A DNA stretch of 64,000 bases. It comes from Antedon mediterranea. Lineage: Eukaryota > Echinodermata > Crinoidea > Comatulida > Antedonidae. A program made the position numbers and the translations under genes. Shown here one piece after another: positions 13,889 to 24,905 of this stretch (position 1 is the first letter of the stretch; the number at the start of each line of letters is the position of its first letter). The notes beneath the pieces were generated by a model that was given only the letters and a program-made list of their open reading frames with translations, made no database searches and had not been told where the DNA came from. Location: the NCBI RefSeq assembly GCF_964355755.1, contig NC_092679.1:23560432-23624431 (forward strand), in the 5' to 3' direction.

Positions 13889-14050
13889 CACTCGTTCTTG
13901 GTTCAAATTAACACTCGTTCTTGGTTCAAATTAACACTCGTTCTTGGTTCAAATTAACACTCGTTCTTGGTTCAAATTAACACTCGTTCTTGGTTCAAAT
14001 TAACACTCGTTCTTGGTTCAAATTAACACTCGTTCTTGGTTCAAATTTCA
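13889..14050. repeat. 23-bp minisatellite, about 7 copies
   Basis: Near-identical tandem units of the form ACACTCGTTCTTGGTTCAAA plus TTA. The array ends with a diverged unit at about 14048. It lies downstream (minus sense) of the partial calpain duplicate. Confidence 0.92.
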
Positions 14051-14168
14051 CACCCAATAGACAATAAACTAAAGCAATTTTTTAAACTTAATTTTATTTT
14101 CAATTATGAAATATAACATAGTGTTGTGCGTTGTAGGAGTCTACACTGTTAATATATGTATGAATCTC

Positions 14169-15406
14169 CTAAAGCTTGACACACATTTCCAACAACTAAA
14201 AAAGAACAAAAAGAGAAATGTGTATTAAAGTAATGGACCCACACCAAAACATGTATTGACTTTCACCGTACGGTACAGTATTGTCACAATAAAGCAAGAA
14301 CAACAAGTAAACAATTGAAACACAGAACAAAAATAATAAATGGTTAAAAAAAAAGATATGAAAAGCATAAACCACCGAAATCATGGACCAGCTGAGACTT
14401 CATGCGTCTAAGAAACATGGATGCATTTGGTTGCTAATTATTGATGATGTTTGATGATGAGTACATGATACTTCCTGATATTAACAATATGGATGAAGGT
14501 CTTTTAACCATGGCGGTCATTTTAATTTCAATATGACGGCCACTAGGGTCTTGTTTTTTGGTCTCTATGTGTTGTGATCATTTGGTAGCTGTGGGAAGTT
14601 GACACAAGTACACGATTCTTCTCTAAAATCAAAATTAGCCACCCTGCAGTACTGTTATATAAATCCTAGTAGATCATAGAGTTTTGTTAGAACGTTTGTT
14701 ATAGTGAAAAATGTATCTATTTATTCCAAATTCGACACATTAATCGTTATTGGCTATGACGGGTCTAGAGTTTAGCATGGGCAAAGCCCAACATAGCATT
14801 AGTTATCTCTAAAGCCTGGTTCAATACAATTGCAATTGAAAATATAAATATATAAAAGATAATTATGAAATGTTATGTTGCACAAGCAAGTGAAAAGCAG
14901 TGTTGTAATAGTAGTCGTAACTTTTTTAATACACTTATCGTATTTTAATAATAGAATAATGAACAAAAGTGGACTTACACTCACGATAGAGAAAAAAATA
15001 GTAACGTGCTAAAAACTATTCTGAGTCAAAACAGAGGACGCTATAGGATATTCACTCATACATCTAAAATGATAATGTATTGTCCCCCACAAACATAAAA
15101 AATGAAGATCAATCTATAGGTAATTTCGCAGTTTTAATAAATTTATTAAAAAACTATCATAACAAAATATTTCATAAATAATAGAAAACAAAAAAATCCA
15201 TTACATTGTCTTTTTTCAGGTAAAGAAATTAGTTTGTCACATTAAAATGGCATGTTTTATATAACCTATAGGCTAAGTTATCGTCGATCGATATCGTCCC
15301 AGTATAAATGGGACTTAAGGTCTAAGTACACCGAATGATTTACTTACATCTTCAAGCGATAAGGTCACAGATTTCTTAGACGAACCACCATGCTTTTCAA
15401 ATTTCC
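14169..15406 (-). pseudogene. partial calpain duplicate: last two exons only
   Basis: Two exons match the last two exons of the neighbouring calpain-like gene in length, phase and sequence. The 59-nt exon at 15406-15348 encodes KFEKHGGSSKKSVTLSLED, and the 27-nt terminal exon at 14195-14169 encodes LLEMCVKL followed by TAG. Both keep good splice sites (a CAG acceptor before the 59-nt exon, a TAG acceptor before the terminal exon, a GTAAGT donor between them). No counterpart of the preceding 16 exons was found upstream to 16.3 kb. The intron sequence just upstream (about 15430-15590) still resembles the last-but-one intron of the first gene (short units with AATAGTGGAATCACCAAGC), so this looks like a truncated segmental duplication or the surviving 3' end of a deleted second calpain. 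Alternatively it is attached to distant exons by a long intron I could not see. Confidence 0.75.
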
Positions 15407-16317
15407 CTGTAAGAAATAGTTTAATATTATTTTCTGTATCACTTACGCTGGAATTACCAAGCACCATAAAGTGGTCCTGCTTATAGTGGTATCGTACGTT
15501 ACACGGTGGTCGTGTGAATAGAGAAATCAGTAAGTGTCATACGATGTTCGAAATAATGGTGGAATCATCAAGCGTGGTCGGACGAATATTTATTTGTAAC
15601 GTATTCGTTTCCGTTATCCTATTCGTAATGGTGAAAAACCTCCCTATTACTAAGTTAGCCGCGCGTATGAGTTACTGTATTATCAATTCAATTTCAGACA
15701 GGCAGTCCACATACAATAGTTACGATTGTTTTATTTTATTTTACTAACGCCTGTTTACATTAGTAAACATTCATTGTTTCTGATTGGTTGGACACTTTTT
15801 TATGTTAAAATGCCAATACGCTTGCGCAGTAGCGCCACTTATGCACGCATGCGTATTGATATTGACATCTTAAAAACTGCGACGAATTCTAGATCGTTGA
15901 GTTTATCCAATAGATGACCTATCTCAAGGTGGAAGCCTATAAGTTGAATCTTATCAACATCAGTGTCACTCTTATTCCTTTCTATGTCGTATAGTTAATT
16001 GTTTTTTTCCCCGTCGTATTAGTTCTTCATTTACTCTTTAATCATGCCTCATCGAAGAGGTCAGCAGATATGTTTCATTTCACCAACAACTAATTAATTC
16101 AACATTTTGTTTGAAGTCCTTTGTATATTTGTCTAATCGAACGAGGTGGTTTGAAATTGTATTACTGAAGTATTGCGACAGCTTATTTTCTGTAGTAACA
16201 TTTTACATACACGTATTGTCTATTATTTTGAGTCCTGTTTAGACATTTTAAAATTATACTCGAAATCGTTTTATACAGGTTTTTGTTATAGGTTGTAGGT
16301 GAATTGACTTTGCAGTT

Positions 16318-17190
16318 TTGGATGTGTGTAAAACACGATTTGATAGTAAAATGACAACTCCGTCAGTAACCCAAGACGTTTGGATGAATGAAGCATGCGA
16401 AATTCTCAATACGGAACGTTTCTATATTTACGCATTACCAATTCTTTACGGATTTTGTGTAATCGCTTTCTTTGCGAACATCTTCATTTTAATTCTGATT
16501 ATTTCTTCTAAAAGGCTCCGAAAGAAGCAAAACGTTTTTGTAAGTTTACTTGCTTCAACTGACGCAGTTAATCCGATGTTAACCATAGCATCGTACATTT
16601 TATTGTTGAACAAACATGATGGTTATAACTATCTATTCCGAGTATTTAATGGAACATATTTGGTATCTGCCTGTTCAATCGCTTGTATCGCAATTGATCG
16701 TTACATCGCACTTGTTTTGGCACCGATGAAATATCATCTTATTGTCACCAAGAAAACCTGCGCAATTGCCGTTTTAACAGTCCTAACAATTCAAATTGTT
16801 GTTACGATATACATCAACTCTATAAGTTTTTCAATTATTTTATTGGTATATTTGTTTATTAACACATTTTTATATGTAACGATTTACTTCAGTATTCGTA
16901 GACACAGCAAACGCAATCAATTACCAGGTATGAATTCTACAAAAATGTTGACGACTTTTTGTATCATTGTAGGCGTGTTCATTTTAACATGTGTACCTGT
17001 GTGTGTAAGCACTCTAGTTCTCGTAAAAGACAGTAGTAGTAATTACGTTAGCAAAGATGTATTTACAGTATATATATTTCATTGTTTGTTATTTTTAAAT
17101 TCTATTGTAAATCCTTTTATTTACTGGTTTCGACTTACAGAATTCAGAAAAGCGTTAGGCGATATTTGGTGCTTTAAACGGAACTACTAA
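16318..17190 (+). CDS. rhodopsin-like GPCR, intronless, intact
   Basis: A single open frame of 290 residues gives seven hydrophobic segments. Class-A landmarks are present: basic first intracellular loop (SSKRLRKKQNVF), IAIDRYIAL at the end of TM3 (DRY), a long second loop containing APMKYHLIVTKKTC, and NPFIYWFRL at TM7 (NPxxY). The first in-frame ATG is at 16318; a second at 16351 (residue 12) is an equally plausible start because the extra N-terminal residues are not distinctive. The ligand is unknown; receptors of this compact type occur as lineage-specific expansions in marine invertebrates, and I cannot assign it to a named aminergic or peptide group. Two pseudogene copies follow on the same strand and a further intact relative lies inverted at 21 kb. 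Expected location: plasma membrane, G-protein coupled. Confidence 0.85.
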   Translation: MDVCKTRFDSKMTTPSVTQDVWMNEACEILNTERFYIYALPILYGFCVIAFFANIFILILIISSKRLRKKQNVFVSLLASTDAVNPMLTIASYILLLNKHDGYNYLFRVFNGTYLVSACSIACIAIDRYIALVLAPMKYHLIVTKKTCAIAVLTVLTIQIVVTIYINSISFSIILLVYLFINTFLYVTIYFSIRRHSKRNQLPGMNSTKMLTTFCIIVGVFILTCVPVCVSTLVLVKDSSSNYVSKDVFTVYIFHCLLFLNSIVNPFIYWFRLTEFRKALGDIWCFKRNY

Positions 17191-17546
17191 TATATAAATA
17201 CTGAACTTAAGTTTCAAATTAACAACCCCTAATTTTTGCGATCGTTAAGGTCGCGTGGACATTTAGGGCTTTTACAGAATGCCGGAAATCACACTACTAA
17301 CTAAAGTTAATTAATATTATTAATAGTAACACGTAAATTGATTTATGAATCATAGTTTACTAATACATTTGGTTTACTCTTGTTGAAGTTCTCTGCATAT
17401 TTGTTGAATCAAACAATGCATCATCCTGACTATTGTGTGCAGGACGGGTGACATATATAAATATTGAATTCTATCATACCTATTTATTTCTTGCTATTAT
17501 AAATTATAAATTTCGCATGTAATAAGGAAGATTCTTTACTCTCATT

Positions 17547-17970
17547 GCCTTGTCCTTCATCAACATCTTTGTTTTAATTCTGATTATTTCCTCTAAAAGG
17601 CTTCGAAAGAAGCAAAACGTTTTTGTAAGTTTACTTGCATTAACGGACGCAATTAATCCTATGTCCAAACGCAATCAATTGCAAAGACCGACTTCTACAA
17701 AAATGTTGACGACTTTTTGTATCATTGTAGGCGCGCGTGTTCATGTTAACATGTGCACGTACCTTTATGTGTAAACAACATAATTGTCGTCTTAAAGGGC
17801 AGTAGTAATAATGATTTCGGGAACGCTGTATTTACAATATATATATATATATATTATTGTTTGTTATAAATTCTATTGCGAATCCTTTCATTTACTGGTT
17901 TCGACTTACTGATTTTAGAAAAGCGTTAGGGAATATTTGGTGCTTTAACAGGTGCTTTAACTACGCCTAA
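17547..17970 (+). pseudogene. GPCR pseudogene with TM2-TM5 deleted
   Basis: Begins inside TM1 (INIFVLILIISSKRLRKKQN), nearly identical to the receptor at 16318-17190. It then jumps from the start of TM2 (LTDAINPM) directly to the third intracellular loop (SKRNQLQ). A short insertion in GTAGGCGCGCGTG shifts the frame in TM6. The TM7/tail sequence (NPFIYWFRL equivalent, near 17880-17910) remains recognisable in another frame, and a tandem duplication of the GGTGCTTTAAC tail motif is seen near 17940-17960. Not functional. Confidence 0.88.
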
Positions 17971-18263
17971 TAAACAAACTTACGACTATTCTTAATTTTC
18001 CTTATCATTGTCATATCGCGAAAATTAAGGACTTAAAGTATTACCGCATCACATTACCTAAAGTGTATACATTCTGGGACGTGATTGAAATAATCTAAGT
18101 TAATTAGTTAATCCACCAATCACTATCGCTTATTCTTGTTGCAGTCTTTTCCATATTTGTTAGAGCAGGCAGGTTTTATCAATATTGCAGTATACTGTGA
18201 CTTGGAAGAAACTCTGTGGCTAAAAATCTTTCCAAAAAACTTGAACCAAAAGTAAACATAAAA

Positions 18264-19112
18264 ATGAGCCAGCAAAATACAAGTTCGTTGATAGATCAAG
18301 CATCGATCGGTTCTTCATTTACGCATTACCAATCCTCTATACATTTTGTACTTTCGCATTTGTCACCAACCGATTTGTCTTGACTTTGATTATAATTTCT
18401 AATATACAGAATGTCTTTATAAGTCTACTAGCTTTTTCTGATTCTACGGGATCTCTTCTGGTTCTGTTCTCTTACGTATTTGTATTACTAAAACAGCATG
18501 TTTATTGGATCCTATGGACTTATATGAATGTCGTAATGTTGATATCAATATGTTCAATCTCTTGTATCGCTATTGATCGCTACATCGCACACTTGTTTGG
18601 GCTCCGATGAAATACCATCTTATTGTCACCAAGAAGACATGCTCATTAGCCGTTATAGTTATAATAGTAAGCCAGATTGTTATTAGTATTTGTTTTGGGT
18701 TATGTCCTATATGCCTGACTATTGTCTACTTGTCCGTGTACTTGATAGTAAACGCAGCAATTTATATTCTAATTTACAAATCCATTCGAAAACACAAGAG
18801 AAATATTCCAGTTTCAACGCAAAGTGTAGACGCATCTCGGAAGATGTTAGCAACGTTTTGTGTAATAGTCGGTGTGCTAACTCTAACATGTGGACCAATT
18901 TGTTTACACAATATCATCAAGATTTTGCATGGGTATTCTAGTGAACCGAATATGGAAAATATTCTTACGCTTTATATATATAATTGTTTGTTAGTGATTA
19001 ACTCTCTTACTAACCCGATTATTTACTGGTTTCGCCTTTCTGAGTTTACTGTAGAAGAGCAGTGAAAGAAGTAACTCACGTTTGCAGAAGTGACAATTTG
19101 ACAAGAAGTTGA
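18264..19112 (+). pseudogene. GPCR pseudogene with several frameshifts
   Basis: A third family member. TM1 (from about 18305, DRFFIYALPILY) to TM3 (CIAIDRYIAH) lies in one frame. A two-base duplication (GCACACTTG against GCACTTG in the relatives) shifts the frame just after DRYIA, and the rest (MKYHLIVTKKTC through NPIIYWFRLSEF, 18607-19050) is open in the next frame. A five-base insertion after the SEF codons shifts the C-terminal tail again, ending at TGA 19110-19112. A further shift separates the upstream ATG at 18264 from the TM1 frame. Otherwise the copy is well preserved, so inactivation appears recent. Confidence 0.85.
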
Positions 19113-20060
19113 CTGTAAATAAGGATTCAATCTCTACTTATTTTTTAATTATAGGATACCTTACATTAGACAAATCATACCAATAACTGTTTTGTTTTCA
19201 TCTCATAATACTTTGCACTTGCGTTTTCTAGTGTCACGCTTGCGCGGTAACGTCGTGTCTTTCTGTTGTGTCATTATTATACTTCGTTGTAATTGAGATG
19301 TATTTGACAGAATGACAGATACTTTGAAAATTAACTTAGATGATATTAAAATCAGTGTGTTGATTATATATTGTGAATAATAATTAGCTGACAGTGGCAT
19401 GGTTGTCAATAATTAATGATTACATTAATTTGATGAGATTGCGTCGTACAATAACAATGAATGTTAATGAAAATTGACATTATGACGTGATAAGGAATTA
19501 AATATATTTCTTGTTCTTTGATAGGATAAGTTTAATTTTGTAATGTTTTTTTTAGGTGTAATCTAACTTTCCAGATTGTATATAAGGAAGTTTATGGTCA
19601 AGATACGTTTGTGTCTAACCTCAAGTCGTAAGATGTGTGTTCTTGTTTTAAAGGTGTAGGATGTGACGTAGTTAATGCGAAATGCAATATTATTTTAAAA
19701 TTCTAGTATTGTTTTTATGAAAATAAAAATAAAAAAGCATACATTTACACCACATGTTGTTCAAAGACGAACACGATTTTCTTCATTGCTTCTATAAATG
19801 GATGACTAGTAGACCAAACCTAGTAACCGTTTTGATATTACGATCACTCGGGAAATTCATAGACCATAATTATTAGGTTTGGGAACAAAATAAAGACATG
19901 TACTTGTCTATGTATTTTTGATTTTATACATAATAATTGTTTCAAAATAGTATTTTATTATATTCATAAACGTACTAGAAAATGAGCTACAAGTATAAAC
20001 CGATGTTCAAATTGTTATGTTTTAATTAATTACAGAATAAATATTTACAGAAAAGCAATG

Positions 20061-20289
20061 TATATTTTGATACACAAACAAGTTGGTTGTAGCCGAATGC
20101 TATTAGCCTTCCATATTGTTATTGTCAAAGTACAATAAGTCCTAATAACAAAATAGTAAAAACAACTTGATTTTGTTATTTGATGTTATTAAAATATCAA
20201 CGTTAAACAGGAATCACATATCATTAACCAACTGTTAATACGAACAAAAATATTCGGCTACAACCAACTTGTTTGTGTATCAAAATATA
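20061..20289. mobile_element. MITE-like element with 37-bp perfect terminal inverted repeats
   Basis: TATATTTTGATACACAAACA at 20061 begins a 37-bp arm that is exactly reverse-complemented at 20253-20289. The interior of about 155 bp has no ORF. No clear target duplication was seen. It is followed at once by a second copy of its interior. Confidence 0.8.
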
Positions 20290-20469
20290 CAAACAAGTTG
20301 GTTGTAGCCGAATGCTATTAGCCTTCCATATTGTTATTGTCAAAGTACAATAAGTCCTAATAACAAAATAGTAAAAACAACTTGATTTTGTTATTTGATG
20401 TTATTAAAATATCAACGTTAAACAGGAATCACATATCATTAACCAACTGTTAATACGAACAAAAATATT
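20290..20469. repeat. 180-bp identical direct duplication of 20075-20254
   Basis: By eye this repeats the left arm (minus its first 14 bases) and interior of the preceding element without differences, 215 bp away. It lacks the right inverted repeat. Confidence 0.85.
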
Positions 20470-20479
20470 ACATCGTTTT

Positions 20480-21080
20480 TAACCGCCTTTTAAATGTTCA
20501 GTGTCTTCCGCAACCAGTAAACATTTCTTCAATTTATTTTAAACCGGTCTGTTTCTTCAACCGATTTTTAAAATCTTAAAAATTCGGTTAGCCGAAACCG
20601 ATAAATTTTCCTTTCAACTAATATTAAAACAAATCGTTTCTTAAACAAACTTTTTAAATTCTGGAACCAGTAATTGTTTTTTCAACCTTATCTAAAAAAC
20701 GGTTCTTAAACCAAAGTTACAAATTCAGTAAGCCAAAACCAGTAACGTAACCAATATTTAAACAATTCGTTTCTTTAGAGTCTTTTTTTGAAATTGAATA
20801 AGTCAAAACCACGACAGTTAAAATGTTTCTTTCCAACCTATTTTTTAACTATGTGTTTCTATGTTTCTTTCAAATAATTTTGTTTATAGAACAAACCGTT
20901 TCTTTAAATCAGTAAATGTTTCTTCAACCCATCTAACACAAATTGTTTCTATGTTTCTTTCAACCATTTCTCCAAACGCATTTTCAAATTTAGTTACCAG
21001 TAAACGTTTCTGTCAAGCATTCTTTAATAACCCGTTCCTTTTTAAATTCAGTAGGCTGGCGAAATCAGTAAACGTTTCTT
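20480..21080 (-). repeat. degenerate tandem array derived from the GPCR TM7/tail coding sequence
   Basis: Read on the minus strand, the sequence after the stop codon of the 21 kb receptor repeatedly returns to TTTACTGGTTTCGGCTTACT, then GAATTTAAAA, then GTTTGAAGAAAC. These are the words that encode YWFRLTEFKRAFEE in the receptor itself. About eight decayed units, roughly 65-100 bp each, can be followed down to about 20480. They are not open reading frames. Confidence 0.7.
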
Positions 21081-21992
21081 TCAAGTAAGCTTTAAACAAA
21101 CTGTTTCTTCAAACGCCCTTTTAAATTCAGTAAGCCGGAACCAGTAAACTATAGGATTCGCAAGATAGTTTATGGTCAGCATGCAGTAAGTAAAATACAT
21201 TTGAAGCATAGACCCCAAGTTTACTTTAAAAATAGGCCATAAAAAGATATTTAAAATATTCACCAATGAAGCGAGTCCTACTGTGAAAATAAACACACAT
21301 ACTATAATAGAAAACGTCTTCAATATCATTTTGGACTCTTTTACTCGGTGTGTCGACCGAGAGATACTGTTTCTACAGTTGACAATACTTCTGTAAATTG
21401 TGATATACAGAAACGTGGTCAACATGATGTAAAAAAACATACCAAAAACAAAACATGGTTCACACAGAATGAATAAGCTCATCGTACTGACATAAACTAG
21501 GTGACTTACAAACAAAATAATAACGGTTATCGTACAAGTCTTCTTTGTGACAATAAGATGGTATTTCATCGGTGCCCAAACGAGTGCGATGTAGCGATCG
21601 ATAGCGATGAAAGCAACCGCACAAATTGATATAAAGATAAATGACTGCGATACTGCAAACACTAAACAGTAATATCTGATCTTGAGCGGTATCAGTGTAA
21701 AGACCAGAATGTTAAAAACAGAGCTCCATGCATCAGAGAACGCTAGCAAACTTATGAAAACATTCTGTTTCTTTCTCAGTTTTTTCTTAGCCATAATTAA
21801 CATCATTACAGTGATGTTCATTACACAAGCAAGCGCACAAAACACGTAATAAATTGGTAGCGCGTAAATGAAGACTTGTTCTTCTTGTATGATTTCTGTG
21901 GCATCATACATCCACTTAAGTGTAATATCACATCGTTTGTAAATCGAAGAATGTCTTTCGTCTGCTGTCGTTTCAGTTGTATTATTTACCAT
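21081..21992 (-). CDS. rhodopsin-like GPCR, intronless, intact (inverted paralogue)
   Basis: 303 residues in a single exon, starting ATG at 21992 and stopping TGA at 21081-21083. The N-terminus has potential N-glycosylation (VNNTTET). Seven hydrophobic segments follow, with KKKLRKKQNVFISLLAFSDA in loop 1/TM2, IAIDRYIALVWAPMKYHLIV at TM3/loop 2, and NPIVYWFRLTEF at TM7. Similarity to the receptor at 16318-17190 is strongest in the intracellular loops and weak in most transmembrane segments, suggesting shared G-protein coupling with a different ligand pocket. It is in opposite orientation to the other three family members. The C-terminal coding sequence merges into a decayed tandem array of itself. 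Ligand unknown. Confidence 0.86.
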   Translation of the reverse strand: MVNNTTETTADERHSSIYKRCDITLKWMYDATEIIQEEQVFIYALPIYYVFCALACVMNITVMMLIMAKKKLRKKQNVFISLLAFSDAWSSVFNILVFTLIPLKIRYYCLVFAVSQSFIFISICAVAFIAIDRYIALVWAPMKYHLIVTKKTCTITVIILFVSHLVYVSTMSLFILCEPCFVFGMFFYIMLTTFLYITIYRSIVNCRNSISRSTHRVKESKMILKTFSIIVCVFIFTVGLASLVNILNIFLWPIFKVNLGSMLQMYFTYCMLTINYLANPIVYWFRLTEFKRAFEETVCLKLT

Positions 21993-22322
21993 AATTGTTT
22001 TTACACCGACAATTTACAATTGTTGAAAACCTGTATAATAATATCAGCAATTAGTACTATTAGGTATTCCTGATTAATAATTAACTTCAATAGTAATATT
22101 ATATTCGCATAACAAGTTTTTCATCCATGCTTTCTTAAACCGTCGGAATAAGAAAACGTTGATCACAGGACTGTAGGCCTATATTTTAATGAATGACGAA
22201 AAGCAGTTTGATGTAAATTACAATAAGATATTGCCAAAATAATAATTCACATCAATCAATTTGACATGGTATAATTGAACTTAATTAATCGGTCGGATAG
22301 GTTTAAATATTTACTTAAGATA

Positions 22323-22420
22323 TTAAAGATGTATTGGCCCCCAAAACATGAAAATGATGAAACGAATTCACTTAAAAAAAAGTTCTTCACTTTATAGAAA
22401 AAAGAAAAAAATTAAATTAC
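22323..22420. mobile_element. solo terminal inverted repeat of the TTAA transposon family
   Basis: TTAA at 22323-22326 is followed by AGATGTATTGGCCCCC and AAAACATG, then a TTCACTT-type subterminal word. This matches the ends of the 2.85-kb element at 58361-61205. No partner end was found nearby. A weaker relative (TAATGTATTGTCCCCC) lies at about 15073. Confidence 0.65.
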
Positions 22421-22758
22421 ATTTGAATTTTACAAGTGAATAATTTTTAATTTAAAAAAAAATTCATATTCAACAACAATGAAAATATATTTTTTCAGGA
22501 CAATAGGCCTATATCTTTAATAGTAACAGCTAATTTAGCTTTAAAAGTAAATATCAAAACAGTGATTAGTTATTGAAATATACATTCTTGCTAAAAAAAT
22601 ATACTACCTTTTAGCGTTTAAAATGATATTTTCGCCAGGAATGATAATCTTAACTCATAAACATTGAGGAAAACTATGAATACACGTAGATAATTATTAG
22701 CGTGCCCATCGGTTATTATGATATTACATACTAATCAACTCGATGACTTGTTCGCAAT

Positions 22759-23625
22759 TTCCCTTTATTATAGAATGTGCTATGAGCCTTATCTACGCAA
22801 CCAATCTTATGGTTCTCTTTATTATAGAATGTGCTATGAGCCTTATCTACGCAACCAATCTTATGGTTCCCTTTATTATAGAATGTGCTATGAGCCTTAT
22901 CTACGCAACCAATCTTATGGTTCCCTTTATTATAGAATGTGCAATGAGCCTTATCTACGCAACCAATCTTATGGTTCCCTTTATTATAGAATGTGCAATG
23001 AGCCTTATCTACGCAACGAATCTTATGGTTCTCTTTATTATAGAATGTGCTATGAGCCTTATCTACGCAACCAATCTTATGGTTCTCTTTATTATAGAAT
23101 GTGCTATGAGCCTTATCTACGCAACGAATCTTATGGTTCTCTTTATTATAGAATGTGCTATGAGCCTTATCTACGCAACCAATCTTATGGTTCCCTTTAT
23201 TATAGAATGTGCAATGAGCCTTATCTACGCAACCAATCTTATGGTTCCCTTTATTATAGAATGTGCAATGAGCCTTATCTACGCAACGAATCTTATGGTT
23301 CTCTTTATTATAGAATGTGCTATGAGCCTTATCTACGCAACCAATCTTATGGTTCTCTTTATTATAGAATGTGCAATGAGCCTTATCTACGCAACCAATC
23401 TTATGGTTCTCTTTATTATAGAATGTGCTATGAGCCTTATCTACGCAACCAATCTTATGGTTCTCTTTATTATAGAATGTGCAATGAGCCTTATCTACGC
23501 AACCAATCTTATGGTTCTCTTTATTATAGAATGTGCTATGAGCCTTATCTACGCAACCAATCTTATGGTTCTCTTTATTATAGAATGTGCTATGAGCCTT
23601 ATCTACGCAACCAATCTTATAGAAA
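22759..23625. repeat. 54-bp minisatellite, 16 copies
   Basis: Sixteen head-to-tail units of 54 bp with few variable sites (GCTATG/GCAATG, CAACCAA/CAACGAA, TTCCC/TTCTC). Because 54 is a multiple of three and the unit has no stop in two plus-strand frames, long ORFs (22718-23629 and 22743-23633) run through it. Their translations are 18-residue repeats of the form RMCYEPYLRNQSYG. I treat the array as non-coding satellite: there is no signal peptide, splice context or coding sequence outside the repeat. Confidence 0.9.
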
Positions 23626-24075
23626 ATAACTAATTCTAAAACATTTTATTGTCATAACCACAACGGAAATAAACATGTTTAATTGGTGACTGTTTGTGGC
23701 CGGCTATCCTGGTCAAAATCTTTACGTCAATTGTCTAACATTTCTTCTTAAAAGCCTACTTGAATGATAATCTTTGATATCATGTTTTCTGCTATTAATT
23801 GAAGGGTTATATCACATTTATATTTCTAATTTTAATAATTAAATATAAATGTATTAAATATACAATATACTATTTCTATTGATAATTTCTTTAATTACTA
23901 TTTGTTACATTACCGTATGTCTACAGTCATATATGGAGTTTCCCCAGATACAATAATAACGTTAGGTACATTTTACAATATTGTTTAATAGTATGTAAAC
24001 TGCATATCTTGAGCGTTAACTAACAATTTGATCACAATGTCTAATAATACACAATCAAACACTTATGTTTTTTAT

Positions 24076-24216
24076 CTAAAGCATTGTCTACACTATCAAA
24101 CTTTATGTGCCCATATATGGTAGTGCTATGCTTAAATATGGTAGTAATACGACATCATCATGTCCATATATGGGCACATCACATAAAGTTTGATGATAGT
24201 GTAGACAGAGCTTTAG
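24076..24216. mobile_element. MITE with CTAAAGC...GCTTTAG inverted ends
   Basis: The left arm starts CTAAAGCATTGTCTACACTA and continues through CAAACTTTATG to CCATATATGG. The right arm is its imperfect reverse complement, ending GTGTAGACAGAGCTTTAG. Length is about 140 bp with no coding capacity. A diverged relative lies at 46780-46903. Confidence 0.8.
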
Positions 24217-24329
24217 AAAGTTAATGGTCAATAATTGTAAAAAAAAATTACAGTGATGCACAATTTGATTAAATTAAGTAACTATACAAGAGTGTAAAAT
24301 GTAAAAAGTAACAAATTTGATTAAACTTT

Positions 24330-24670
24330 CAACCGGTTTTCAGCTATTAAAAACAATTATCGTAGGAGGAGATAGGAAAATGCGAAGCGTCCTCGCATTT
24401 TTGTGGCGGGTATTTTTCAAGATGGACATCCATTAGACAGTGTATACCACGATCGGAAAACACCCCTATCTGGGGCAAATCGTTGAACCTAAATTCGTTT
24501 TAATCGTCAATAGCTAATTATCTAACTTAATTTAATTAGTAAACAGGGTTACATCAGGTGGTTAATATCAGTACCGAAAGTACGAACCAACTTTACATAC
24601 CATCGAGTAAAAATTCTAAAAGTAAGGCGCGATTTACCGAATTTTGCCCTTACGTAAATTTATATATAGA
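24330..24670 (-). mobile_element. Helitron-like element, 3'-truncated copy
   Basis: Shares the 5' 340 bp of the Helitron-like copies at 32108-33665 and 56894-58186, and on the minus strand begins A|TCTATATATAAATTTACG. It lacks the 3' hairpin end. Confidence 0.75.
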
Positions 24671-24905
24671 TAAACTAACTATACAAAATAAAAAAAATGA
24701 TAGTAAAAAGTGTAATGTAGGAACTACAGTTATTATTATTATAAATACTTGTAATGTTCACAATTTTCGTTTACATTCCTTCTTTCGATTACAACAATAT
24801 ATTCTTCATAACAACTACTTTTTAGTATATAGTTATGCAAACGATTACTGAAGTATTTACGTGTCTTTTAATGAGAACAAAAAATGTCAACAAAATGTTT
24901 AGGTT

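Noticed and set aside
22718-23633. Two overlapping ORFs of about 300 codons as repeat-protein genes
   Set aside because: Both come from the 54-bp minisatellite, with almost no unique coding sequence, signal peptide or splice context.
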